A stretch of 64,000 bases of DNA from Natronosporangium sp035305625 (GTDB taxonomy: Bacteria; Actinomycetota; Actinomycetes; Mycobacteriales; Micromonosporaceae), in NCBI GenBank assembly GCA_963809545.1, contig CAWEKD010000005.1, positions 1,240,001-1,304,000 on the forward strand, written 5' to 3'. Below, piece after piece: positions 52,100 through 59,853 of this stretch; the stretch's first letter is position 1; every line of letters begins with the position of its first letter. Position numbers and translations under genes: made by a program. The notes below the pieces were generated by a model that saw nothing but the letters and a program-made list of their open reading frames with translations, was not told the origin of the DNA and did not search any database.

Positions 52100-53221
52100 A
52101 TGACCCACGCCGCGCCCTTGCTATCGGTGATCGTGCCGGTTCATGGGGTGGAGCAGTACCTACCCCGTTGCCTCAACTCGGTGCTGACCGGTTCGTCGAC
52201 CGCCGATCTGGAGGTGGTGGTGGTGGACGACCACTCCCCGGATCGCTGTGGTCGGATCGCCGCCCAGGTGGCTCGGCAGGATCCCCGGGTCCGGGTGGTG
52301 CCGCTGGAGCGTAATGTCGGCCTGAGCCAGGCGCGGAACGTCGGGATCGACCACGCCCAGGGCCGGTACCTGTGGTTTGTCGACGGGGACGACTGGCTGG
52401 CGCCGGGGGCGGTGGCGGCGGTGTTGACGCGGCTGACCGAGACCGCGGCGGTGGACGTGCTGGTGGTGGACCACGCGGAGGTGTTTCCGGACGGGCGGGT
52501 ACGGCCGGGAACACCGCCGGGAGCACTGGCCGGGGATCCGGGGCCGCTGCTGCGGCGTCCCCGGTTGATGGAGCTGGCCCAGTCGGCGTGCACCAAGGTG
52601 GTGCGGCGGGAGTTCCTGGACGAGCTCGGGTTGCGGTTCGCCGACGGCTGGTACGAGGACACGTCGTTCAGCCATCCGCTGCTGTTCGCCGCGGAGCGGA
52701 TCGACACCCTGGAGCGGGTCTGCTACCTGTACCGGCAGCGGCCCGAGGGAGCGATCACCAAGACGGTCAGCGACCGCCACTTCGAGGTGTTCCCGCAGTA
52801 CGAGCGGATGTGGCAGGCGGTGGCGAAGACCGGGGAGACGTACCGCCGGTTCCGGGGTCAGCTGTTCCGGTTCATGATCGACCACCTGCTGGTGATCGTG
52901 GGCAGTGAGTTTCGGGTGCCGCCGCAGCGGCGGCGGGAGTTTTTCGCGCAGGTGACCCAGGCGTACTGGCGGTGGTTGCCGCCGGAGGGTTACCCGGTGC
53001 CGGCGGGGGCGGCCGGGGTGAAGCATCGGTTGGTGCGCCAGGGGCGGTACGGGGTGTACGCGCTGCTGCGGTCCGCGTGGCGTTCTGGGGAGCGGATGAG
53101 GCGCAGCCCCGCCCGCTCCCCAGAACTGGATGCGACGCCCCACTCGCCTTACCGGTGGGACGGTCTCGAACCGTCTGCGGCGCAGGTGCGGCGGATCAGG
53201 CCGACTGCCGGACCGCCTTGA
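52100..53221 (+). CDS. GT2 family glycosyltransferase (TagF/WbbD-like N-terminal type)
   Basis: A 373-residue enzyme with a classic GT-A domain: LLSVIVPVHGVEQYLPRCL, VVVVDDHSPDRCG, NVGLSQARNVGIDHAQGRY and FVDGDDWLAPGAV. Such domains begin teichoic-acid-type polymerases, but no CDP-glycerol polymerase domain follows; the tail is basic. It closes the polysaccharide cluster and overlaps the convergent flavin reductase gene by 26 bp. Confidence 0.87.
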   Translation: MTHAAPLLSVIVPVHGVEQYLPRCLNSVLTGSSTADLEVVVVDDHSPDRCGRIAAQVARQDPRVRVVPLERNVGLSQARNVGIDHAQGRYLWFVDGDDWLAPGAVAAVLTRLTETAAVDVLVVDHAEVFPDGRVRPGTPPGALAGDPGPLLRRPRLMELAQSACTKVVRREFLDELGLRFADGWYEDTSFSHPLLFAAERIDTLERVCYLYRQRPEGAITKTVSDRHFEVFPQYERMWQAVAKTGETYRRFRGQLFRFMIDHLLVIVGSEFRVPPQRRREFFAQVTQAYWRWLPPEGYPVPAGAAGVKHRLVRQGRYGVYALLRSAWRSGERMRRSPARSPELDATPHSPYRWDGLEPSAAQVRRIRPTAGPP

Positions 53222-53759
53222 GCGCCCGGCTCCACGCCACCAGCTGATCCAGCATGGTGGTGAGGGTCTCCTCGTGGTGCGAGGCCGGGGTGAAGTGCTG
53301 GAAGTTTTCGAAGTCGGTGAACAGGGACAGCGCTACCTGCGCCCGCACGTCCGCGACCTGCAGCTCACCCATGATCAGCCGCAGGTGCTCCACGGCGCGC
53401 ACCCCGCCGGCCGAGCCGTAGCTCACAAACCCGGCCGCCTTGTTGTTCCACTCGTTGTAGACGAAGTCGAGCGCGTTCTTGAGGGCGCCGGTGGTGGAGT
53501 GGTTGTACTCGGGGGTGACGAACACGTACCCATCGAGCTCGGCCACCTTGGCAGCCCACCGCTTGGTGTGCTCGTTGGCGTACTGCCCCATGGAGGCGGG
53601 GACGGCTTCGTCGAGCAGCGGCAGCTGATAGTCCTGGAGGTCTACCAGCTCAAACTCGGCGTCGTCGCGCTTGCTGGCGTGGGTGTGGACCCACTGCGCC
53701 ACCTCGAGAGCCCGGCGGCCCGGGCGGGTGCTGCCGACGATGATGCCGATCTTCGTCAC
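53196..53759 (-). CDS. NADPH-dependent FMN reductase
   Basis: A 187-residue flavodoxin-like reductase. FMN-binding is seen in IIVGSTRPGRRALEVA and the phosphate/isoalloxazine loops in VTPEYNHSTTGALKNALD and VSYGSAGGVRAVEHLR. It reduces FMN, quinones or similar acceptors. It is a single gene pointing toward the GT cluster. Confidence 0.9.
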   Translation of the reverse strand: MTKIGIIVGSTRPGRRALEVAQWVHTHASKRDDAEFELVDLQDYQLPLLDEAVPASMGQYANEHTKRWAAKVAELDGYVFVTPEYNHSTTGALKNALDFVYNEWNNKAAGFVSYGSAGGVRAVEHLRLIMGELQVADVRAQVALSLFTDFENFQHFTPASHHEETLTTMLDQLVAWSRALKAVRQSA

Positions 53760-53822
53760 AGTCTTCTCCTCCGATCAGGAATGTGCGTCACCCCTGGAGT
53801 TTAGTTGAGAGGTCAATATTCC

Positions 53823-54320
53823 TCACATCAGGGAGTCTGTGGGTTGCCGCACATCCTCTGTCGGAGCGTCGGTCGTCGGCCGCTGCAAGGTGGTGGCCAC
53901 CTGGCGGATGGCGTCGCTCCACCGGGTCGGGCGCAGGGTCACCGGATCCAGCCGGACGATCGTGCGTGTGCCCTCCGCGTACACCCGCTCCCTGTCCGGG
54001 GACAGGAACCGGAACCCGTACTGGGCGCTGCTGCCGCCGAAGTAGTTGAACCAGAAATGCACCTCGATCCGCCCCGTACCGCGGATCGGGGCCAGGTAGG
54101 AGATGTTCAAGGAACGCACCGCGTGTATCAGATCCGGCTGGCTGGGGCGGCCATCGTCATAGGAGTAACCCCGCTCTGCCCAGTACGTGGTCAGCGCCCG
54201 CTCCAACAGGATCGGATAGCGCGCATTGTGTACGAACCCGAGCGCGTCTAGGTCGTCGAAGAACACGGTCACGGGCTCCACGTGTCCGTACTCCACGCGA
54301 GGTGGCGCAGCCGCGGTCAT
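53823..54320 (-). CDS. Hotdog-fold acyl-CoA thioesterase (4HBT family)
   Basis: The 165-residue thioesterase has the catalytic-region motif FFDDLDALGFVHNARYPILL, which fits the 4HBT/YbgC group with Asp as base, and the helical pair typical of a hotdog dimer. GAGGAG precedes ATG 54320. It starts one base after the TetR stop, so the two genes form an operon and the substrate may be the TetR inducer. Confidence 0.86.
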   Translation of the reverse strand: MTAAAPPRVEYGHVEPVTVFFDDLDALGFVHNARYPILLERALTTYWAERGYSYDDGRPSQPDLIHAVRSLNISYLAPIRGTGRIEVHFWFNYFGGSSAQYGFRFLSPDRERVYAEGTRTIVRLDPVTLRPTRWSDAIRQVATTLQRPTTDAPTEDVRQPTDSLM

Positions 54321-54321
54321 G

Positions 54322-54954
54322 TCACTCCTCAGGTAGCAGGGATGGGTCATTGCACAGTGGGCGGATCCGGTCGAGCGCCGCCTGGCGGGCCAGGTCGTAC
54401 ATCTGATCCGGATTCCGAAGTCGGGCTTGGTAGACCGCCGCCACCGCCAACGCGTCGATTTCGAACGCGAACTGTGCGGCCGGGACCGACGCCAGCTCCC
54501 CGGAGGCCACCGCCTCGGTCACGGTGCGCACCAGCAGCTGGTGCCACTCGTCCAGGATCTCCACGATCCGGTCCCGCACCGGGCCGGGGCGCAACCCGTA
54601 CTCGAAGCCGACCTTGGCGAAGAAGCAGCCGCCCGGTAGTTCGGCCCGGCGGTAGTAGGCGAGCCGGCGCGTGTGCAGCGCCCACAGTCGCCGTACGCCC
54701 GGTGGGTGCGCCAGCGCCGGCGTCACGATCTCGCTCACCCACTGGTCGCGAGCCCGCTCCACAGTCGCCAACTGCAACGCCTGCTTGTCAGGCCAGTGCG
54801 CGAACAGCGCCGACTTACTGATCCCGAGTCGCTGGGCCAACTGGCTGAGAGACAACCCATCCAGCCCCACCTCGGTGGCCAGGACCATGGCGGCGTCCAG
54901 GGCCGCGGCCCGGGTGCGCTCCCCACGCTGCAGCCGACGGTCGGTGACGGTCAC
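54322..54954 (-). CDS. TetR-family transcriptional regulator
   Basis: This 210-residue regulator has its helix-turn-helix in residues about 10-55 (AAALDAAMVLATEVGLDGLS, LAQRLGISKSALFAHWPDKQ) and a TetR_C ligand domain (GGCFFAKVGFEYG), as in the YcdC-like subgroup. The start GTG 54954 gives the normal N-terminus. A perfect palindrome sits 25 bp upstream, so autoregulation with the downstream thioesterase gene is likely. Confidence 0.88.
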   Translation of the reverse strand: MTVTDRRLQRGERTRAAALDAAMVLATEVGLDGLSLSQLAQRLGISKSALFAHWPDKQALQLATVERARDQWVSEIVTPALAHPPGVRRLWALHTRRLAYYRRAELPGGCFFAKVGFEYGLRPGPVRDRIVEILDEWHQLLVRTVTEAVASGELASVPAAQFAFEIDALAVAAVYQARLRNPDQMYDLARQAALDRIRPLCNDPSLLPEE

Positions 54955-54978
54955 GGCGGGCAGCGTACCATATAAAAG

Positions 54979-54992
54979 ACCGACCGGTCGGT
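54979..54992. promoter_or_regulatory. TetR operator palindrome
   Basis: ACCGACCGGTCGGT is a perfect 14-bp palindrome in the promoter of the tetR-thioesterase operon. A half-site pair ACCGAC/GTCGGT is common for TetR proteins that self-regulate. Confidence 0.75.
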
Positions 54993-55104
54993 TACTTAGT
55001 TGGGGGATCAGCCCCACGCCACCATCCAGTTAGTGATCAGTCAATGCGCAGGTCACGAGGTACGGTGAATCCGGCACCCACACCCACTCCCAGGACCAGG
55101 GCAG

Positions 55105-56709
55105 ATGCAGGACTATCGCCACGACATCAGGTTCGGCACGTTCATCACCCCCACCGCACAGCCGCCGCAGCACGCGGTCGAGTTGGCCCGAGTCACTGAG
55201 CAGGCCGGGTTGGACCTGGTCACGTTCCAGGACCATCCGTACCAGCCGGCGTTTCTCGACACCTGGACCCTGCTGTCGTACGTCGCGGCCGTCACCGAGC
55301 GGGTCCACCTGGCCGCCAACGTCACCAACCTGCCGCTGCGGCCCCCGGCGGTGCTGGCCCGCGCCGCCGCCAGCCTGGATCTGCTCAGTGGGGGCCGGGC
55401 CGCGCTCGGGCTGGGGGCCGGGGCGTTCTGGGAGGCGATCGTGGCGATGGGCGGCCCCCGCCGCACCGGTGGGGAGGCGGTGGCGGCGCTGCGGGAAGCC
55501 ATCGAGATCATCCGGGCGGTGTGGGACACCGACACCCGGGGCGGGGTCCGGGTCCGGGGCGAGCACTACCAGGTGGTGGGAGCCAAACGGGGACCGGCGC
55601 CGGCCCAGCCGATCCCGATCTGGGTGGGCGGGTACAAACCCCGGATGCTGCGACTGATCGGCCGGTACGCCGACGGTTGGTTGCCCAGCCTGTTCTACCT
55701 GGACGGCCCGGAGGCGTTGGCGGAAGGAAACGCGGTCATCGACGAGGCGGCGGCCGCCGCCGGGCGGGACCCGGCCGAGATCCGGCGGCTGCTCAACCTC
55801 GGTCCGCAGGACGCCGACCCGGACACGCTGACGGAGCTGGCGCTGCGGTACGGCATCGACACCTTCATCCTGGCCAGCGACGATCCGGCCGAGATCGAAC
55901 GGTTCGGGCGCCGGACCGCCCCGGCGGTACGGCAGCGGGTGGAAGCCGGCCGACGGTCCGCCCCCGCCGCGGGTGGCGCGACCGGAGGAGCCGATGCGCC
56001 CGCCCGGGCCAGCGGACCCGGCGATGCCGCCCGCGACGCGGGTGCGGTCGGGGAAGCCGACCCCACGGCGAAGGGTGAGCCCGAGGGGGTTCCGTGGGAC
56101 GAGCTGGGGGTACGGCCGACCCCGGACGACGGGACCCGGCTGTCGAGCATCAAACCGTGGGACGAGTCCGAGCGGCCGGAGGCGCCGCCCCCACCGCCGG
56201 GATACCGCTACAGCCAGCGGGGCCGGCTGGTCAGCCAGCATCTGGTGGAGGTGCACGACGCGCTGCGGGCCGAGCTGCGGCAACTCCGCGAGATGGTGGC
56301 GCAGGTCCGGGCCGGGGCGATGGACATCGGGCAGGCCCGGACGGCGCTCAACCAGCTGGCGCTGCGGCAGAACGCCTGGACTTTGGGCGCCTACTGCGAG
56401 TCGTACTGTCGGGTGGTCACCCAGCACCACACCATCGAGGATCAGGGCATCTTCCCCCACCTGCGCCGCCGTGAGCCGGGGTTGGCGCCGGTGCTGGACC
56501 GGTTGCTGGCCGAACACCAGGTGATCCATGAAGCGGTGGAGGGGGTGGACAAGGCGCTGATCGCGCTGGCCGCCGAGCCGGGGGACGTCAGCCGGCTGTC
56601 GGAGGCGGTCGACCTGCTCACCGATACGTTGCTGTCCCACCTGGCGTACGAGGAGCGGGTGCTGCTGGAGCCGCTGGCGCGGCACGGGATGTACGCCGGC
56701 CAGCTCTGA
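55105..56709 (+). CDS. LLM-class F420-dependent oxidoreductase fused to a hemerythrin domain
   Basis: A 534-residue two-domain protein. Residues 1-275 are a luciferase-like monooxygenase TIM barrel (DIRFGTFITPTAQ, GLDLVTFQDHPYQ, GRAALGLGAGAFWEAI, PIPIWVGGYKPRMLRLIG), of the kind that uses F420 or FMN. A disordered Ala/Gly/Asp/Pro linker (about 280-365) leads to a C-terminal hemerythrin four-helix bundle with di-iron ligands in VTQHHTIEDQGIFPHL, EHQVIHEAVE and LSHLAYEERVLLEPL. The fusion may couple oxygen or NO sensing to a redox reaction. It is monocistronic. Confidence 0.88.
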   Translation: MQDYRHDIRFGTFITPTAQPPQHAVELARVTEQAGLDLVTFQDHPYQPAFLDTWTLLSYVAAVTERVHLAANVTNLPLRPPAVLARAAASLDLLSGGRAALGLGAGAFWEAIVAMGGPRRTGGEAVAALREAIEIIRAVWDTDTRGGVRVRGEHYQVVGAKRGPAPAQPIPIWVGGYKPRMLRLIGRYADGWLPSLFYLDGPEALAEGNAVIDEAAAAAGRDPAEIRRLLNLGPQDADPDTLTELALRYGIDTFILASDDPAEIERFGRRTAPAVRQRVEAGRRSAPAAGGATGGADAPARASGPGDAARDAGAVGEADPTAKGEPEGVPWDELGVRPTPDDGTRLSSIKPWDESERPEAPPPPPGYRYSQRGRLVSQHLVEVHDALRAELRQLREMVAQVRAGAMDIGQARTALNQLALRQNAWTLGAYCESYCRVVTQHHTIEDQGIFPHLRRREPGLAPVLDRLLAEHQVIHEAVEGVDKALIALAAEPGDVSRLSEAVDLLTDTLLSHLAYEERVLLEPLARHGMYAGQL

Positions 56710-56798
56710 CCCGGCGCGATGCTGCCGCGTGATCATGGGCGGAAAGCGCTGGGGCGTCACCACCTGGCCTGGCCGGGCGGGTAGCCTAGGTGGTCGCG

Positions 56799-56871
56799 GC
56801 CCCCGTAGCTCAGGGGATAGAGCACCGCTCTCCTAAAGCGGGTGTCGTAGGTTCGAATCCTACCGGGGGCG
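56799..56871 (+). tRNA. tRNA-Arg (CCT)
   Basis: A 73-base cloverleaf without encoded CCA. The acceptor GCCCCCG pairs with CGGGGGC, the anticodon stem-loop is CCGCT-CTCCTAA-AGCGG (anticodon CCU), and the T-arm is GTAGGTTCGAATCCTAC. No attachment-site duplicate is seen next to it. Confidence 0.93.
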
Positions 56872-57099
56872 CCCCGCTCACCGCCTTGGTCACCAGGCTG
56901 GCGCAACCAGTAACGCCATCCGCGCTCGAGCGAGCGTGCCCCAGCTCATGACGAGCATCTGGCGGTCCAGCGCATCGACGAATCGACCCCGGTGCGGGTA
57001 AGTGGCGGCCAGCGTGCGGGTGTCGGCAGCCCCCGCACGCCGCCTGGGTGTCGCTGAGTGATAGTTAACTACCCACATGGGTAGAGCGTTCGGCAGGCC

Positions 57100-57387
57100 A
57101 TGCGGCTGATGCGGAAACGCGATCCACAGTTGAGGGAAGACGGCTTCCAGATGATGCGCCGGATCGCAGGTCAACATGTAGATGAGTTGATCGAAGAGTT
57201 CCACGTTGAGCGTGATCATGGCCTGCGCTGTTGGCTACTGGAACTCATCGGGGAGGCCCGGTCGGACCGCGCGTTCGACCTGCTGACGACCCAGTTGTAC
57301 CGCGACGACGAGATGTTACGCGTGTGGGCGGTCCGGGGCCTGGAATTGTTGGACACCCGGGAGGCGCGGCGGGTGCTGTGGCAGTAG
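57100..57387 (+). CDS. Small HEAT-repeat-like protein
   Basis: A 95-residue, helix-rich protein with two or three HEAT-like helical pairs (QMMRRIAGQHVDELIEEF, CWLLELIGEARSDRAFDLL, VWAVRGLELLDTREARRVL). The spacing resembles PBS-lyase/HEAT repeats involved in protein binding. ATG 57100 lacks a strong ribosome site. The flanks 56872-57099 and 57388-57540 hold no other supported gene. Confidence 0.6.
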   Translation: MRLMRKRDPQLREDGFQMMRRIAGQHVDELIEEFHVERDHGLRCWLLELIGEARSDRAFDLLTTQLYRDDEMLRVWAVRGLELLDTREARRVLWQ

Positions 57388-57550
57388 CGCCACAGATGAT
57401 CAGGAGTGCTGGGGACCGCTGGCCGGGGACGACGCCGTCCAGGCCAGCGGTGCGGAGTGGACGGACAGTACGGATCCGTAGCTAGGGCGAACCAGGTTCG
57501 GCGAACCCATGGCGCTTTTCTCGGCGCAGATAGTTGAACGATAGTTCTAC

Positions 57551-57566
57551 TTGAACTAGAGTTCAA
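57551..57566. promoter_or_regulatory. Operator palindrome before the MFS/TetR operon
   Basis: TTGAACT-ag-AGTTCAA has 7-bp perfect arms and lies 22 bp before the MFS start. A related half repeat TAGTTGAACgatAGTTC begins at 57531. The site is probably bound by the TetR encoded downstream of the pump. Confidence 0.7.
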
Positions 57567-57588
57567 CTAGTTTCTCCGAGGAGGCGGC

Positions 57589-59115
57589 ATGGGGCAGGAG
57601 GGCAGCCCGCGGGCAGGAGTGCGGCAGTGGCTGGGGCTAGGGCTGTTGGCGTTGCCAACCGTGCTGCTCGGGCTGGATGTGACGGTGCTGTACCTGGTGG
57701 TGCCGAACTTGATGGATGATCTGGCGCCATCGAGGACCCAGGTCTTGTGGATCATGGACGTCTACGGGTTCTTCATCGCCGGGTTCCTCATCACCATGGG
57801 CACGCTGGGGGACCGGATCGGGCGGCGTCGTCTGCTCATCATCGGCACGCTGGCGTTCGCGGCCCTGTCCGTAGGGGCGGCCTTCGCGCCGAGCGCGGAG
57901 CTGCTGATCCTCGCCCGGGCGCTGCTGGGCATCGCCGGCGCTACGCTCATGCCCTCGACGCTGTCGCTGATCTCGAACATGTTTCCCGACGTCCGGGAGC
58001 GGGCCGTAGCCATCGGCGTATGGGCGACGATGTTCGCCCTGGGAATGGCCGCTGGCCCCGTGATCGGCGGAGGGCTGGTGGACGCGTTCTGGTGGGGTGC
58101 GGCGTTCCTGCTCGCGGTACCCATCGCGGCCGTGGTCGTGGTCGGAGCGAGGCCCCTGCTGCCCGAGTACGCCGACCCGGCGGCGGGCCGGCCGGATCTG
58201 ATCAGCGTGATCTTGTCGCTGCTGGCGATCCTGCCGATCATCTATGCCGTCAAACACACCGCCGCCTACGGTCCTGAACCACAGGCGTTGGGGTTCACCG
58301 CGGTAGGTGGACTGGCGGGCGTGATGTTTCTGCATCGGCAACGCCGCCTGGTCGATCCCTTGTTGGACGTGACCCTGTTCCGCAGTCGGGCCTTCGTGGT
58401 AGCGCTGACCGTGCTGCTCATCGGGCTGGTCGGGGTCGGTGGCGCGATGTATCTGGTCACTCAGTACTTTCAGCTGGTCGAAGGGTTGCAACCCCTCGTA
58501 GCCGGGCTGTGGATGGGGCCGCCGGCGCTCGCGATGTTCGCCGCCGCGGTAGGCGCACCCCTCATCGCCCGGCGCATCCGTCCCGGTCAGGTCATGGGCG
58601 CCGCCCTCGGCGGGTCATTGACCGGGTACGTGCTGCTGGCCACGGCGGAGACCGGTGACCGGATGCTGGTGGCCGTGGGCTTCGCCTTCGTCTATCTCGG
58701 CCTCGGCGCGATCGCTGCCCTGGGCACCGACATGGTGGTAGGGGCCGCTCCCGTGGCCAAGTCCGGTTCCGCCGCCTCGATGTCCGAGACCGTCCAGGAG
58801 CTGGGCATCGCGGTCGGGGTGGCTCTGCTCGGCAGCCTCACCACGGCGATCTACCGCAGCCAGGTGCTGGTGCCCGATGGGCTGGCGCCCGATGCCGTGG
58901 ACGCTCTTACCGACAGTCTCAACGCGACCGTCGCCATCGCAGAAGATCTACCGACCGGAGCTGCCGAGGCGGCCCAGCGTGCCTTCACCCATGGGTTGAA
59001 CACCGCCGCCCTCGTCTCGGCGGTCGCCATCGCCGCCGCCGCGACGCTGTGTCTGGTGGCACTGCGCCATGTGCCTCCGCTCGGGCAGGATCAGAGCGCC
59101 CAGACGAAGAGGTGA
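57589..59115 (+). CDS. MFS drug efflux transporter (DHA2, 14-TMS EmrB/QacA type)
   Basis: A 508-residue proton antiporter with 14 predicted transmembrane helices. Family motifs are LDVTVLYLVVPNLMDDL (helix 1), motif A GDRIGRRRLLIIGTLAF, and motif C in LGMAAGPVIGGGLV. It should export toxic organic compounds. GAGGAGG precedes the ATG and the palindrome above marks regulation. A tetR gene follows after 40 bp in the same operon. Confidence 0.92.
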   Translation: MGQEGSPRAGVRQWLGLGLLALPTVLLGLDVTVLYLVVPNLMDDLAPSRTQVLWIMDVYGFFIAGFLITMGTLGDRIGRRRLLIIGTLAFAALSVGAAFAPSAELLILARALLGIAGATLMPSTLSLISNMFPDVRERAVAIGVWATMFALGMAAGPVIGGGLVDAFWWGAAFLLAVPIAAVVVVGARPLLPEYADPAAGRPDLISVILSLLAILPIIYAVKHTAAYGPEPQALGFTAVGGLAGVMFLHRQRRLVDPLLDVTLFRSRAFVVALTVLLIGLVGVGGAMYLVTQYFQLVEGLQPLVAGLWMGPPALAMFAAAVGAPLIARRIRPGQVMGAALGGSLTGYVLLATAETGDRMLVAVGFAFVYLGLGAIAALGTDMVVGAAPVAKSGSAASMSETVQELGIAVGVALLGSLTTAIYRSQVLVPDGLAPDAVDALTDSLNATVAIAEDLPTGAAEAAQRAFTHGLNTAALVSAVAIAAAATLCLVALRHVPPLGQDQSAQTKR

Positions 59116-59155
59116 ACGAGGGTGCAGCTACCCTGGGCGATGTCGAGGAGGAGGC

Positions 59156-59719
59156 ATGGGCCGCGAGGGTGGCGGGCATATCGATGGGCGTCGGGCACGG
59201 GGCGAGAAGCGGCGTGCCGAGATCATCGAAGCCACTCTCGCTGTGGTCACCCGGGACGGCGCCGCTGGCGTGACCCATCGCGCCGTCGCCAAACAGGCAG
59301 GTATCACCACCAGCCTGACGCTCTACTACTTCGCGACCCTCGACGATCTCCTCGTCGCCGCGCTGACCAGCGTCGCCGACGTCTACACCGCGCGTATCCG
59401 TGACATCATCGATCGGCCTGGTGACAAGCTGGCAGGCCTCGCTGAGCTCATCGCCGAGTCCGCCGGCCCCGGGCGGGAACGCGCCCTGGCCGAACGCGAA
59501 CTGGCCACCCTCGCGGCCCGTCGCCCCGCCCTGCGCCCGGTCGCGCGCCGGTGGCGAGAGAACGTGGCCGAGCTCGCAGCCACCCTGACCGACGATCCCC
59601 AGGCCATCGCTGCGCTCGTCGCCGCCTCAGACGGTCTGTGCACCGCCATCCTCCTTGACAACGCTCCCGCTGATACGGCGCACATCCGGGCCATCCTGGA
59701 ACGCGCTCTCGGCCGATAG
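59156..59719 (+). CDS. TetR-family regulator of the MFS pump
   Basis: The 187-residue regulator has its HTH in residues about 17-62 (IIEATLAVVTRDGAAGVTHR, AVAKQAGITTSLTLYYFATL) and a small ligand-binding domain. GAGGAGGAGG precedes ATG 59156. It is co-transcribed with the MFS gene and is the likely repressor acting at 57551-57566. Confidence 0.9.
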   Translation: MGREGGGHIDGRRARGEKRRAEIIEATLAVVTRDGAAGVTHRAVAKQAGITTSLTLYYFATLDDLLVAALTSVADVYTARIRDIIDRPGDKLAGLAELIAESAGPGRERALAERELATLAARRPALRPVARRWRENVAELAATLTDDPQAIAALVAASDGLCTAILLDNAPADTAHIRAILERALGR

Positions 59720-59774
59720 CAGCAATGACTGCCCGATGGCGGGGCCGGGCGTAGGCCTCCTTCCCACACTTCAG

Positions 59775-59819
59775 GTGAGCTAGCTCACATACTGTCACAG
59801 TGGTGGCTCGACCGGTGTC
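59775..59819 (+). promoter_or_regulatory. Candidate ECF41 promoter and palindrome upstream of the flavoprotein
   Basis: TGTCACA at 59793-59799 is followed after 16 bases by TGTC at 59816-59819. This is one mismatch from TGTCACA-N16-CGTC, the ECF41 consensus as I recall it. A perfect palindrome GTGAGCTAGCTCAC lies just upstream at 59775-59788. The flavoprotein starts 34 bp after the -10 element and a SigJ/ECF41 gene follows it, so the sigma factor may drive this operon. Confidence 0.6.
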
Positions 59820-59853
59820 TGGTGATCGACCCCAAGCGTCGAGGGAGGACACC

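Noticed and set aside
55030..56763. Minus-strand open frame (577 codons) opposite the LLM-hemerythrin gene
   Set aside because: No domains are seen, while the plus strand encodes two well-defined ones.
56890..57219. Minus-strand open frame near tRNA-Arg
   Set aside because: It has no recognisable domain and overlaps the better helical-repeat frame on the plus strand.
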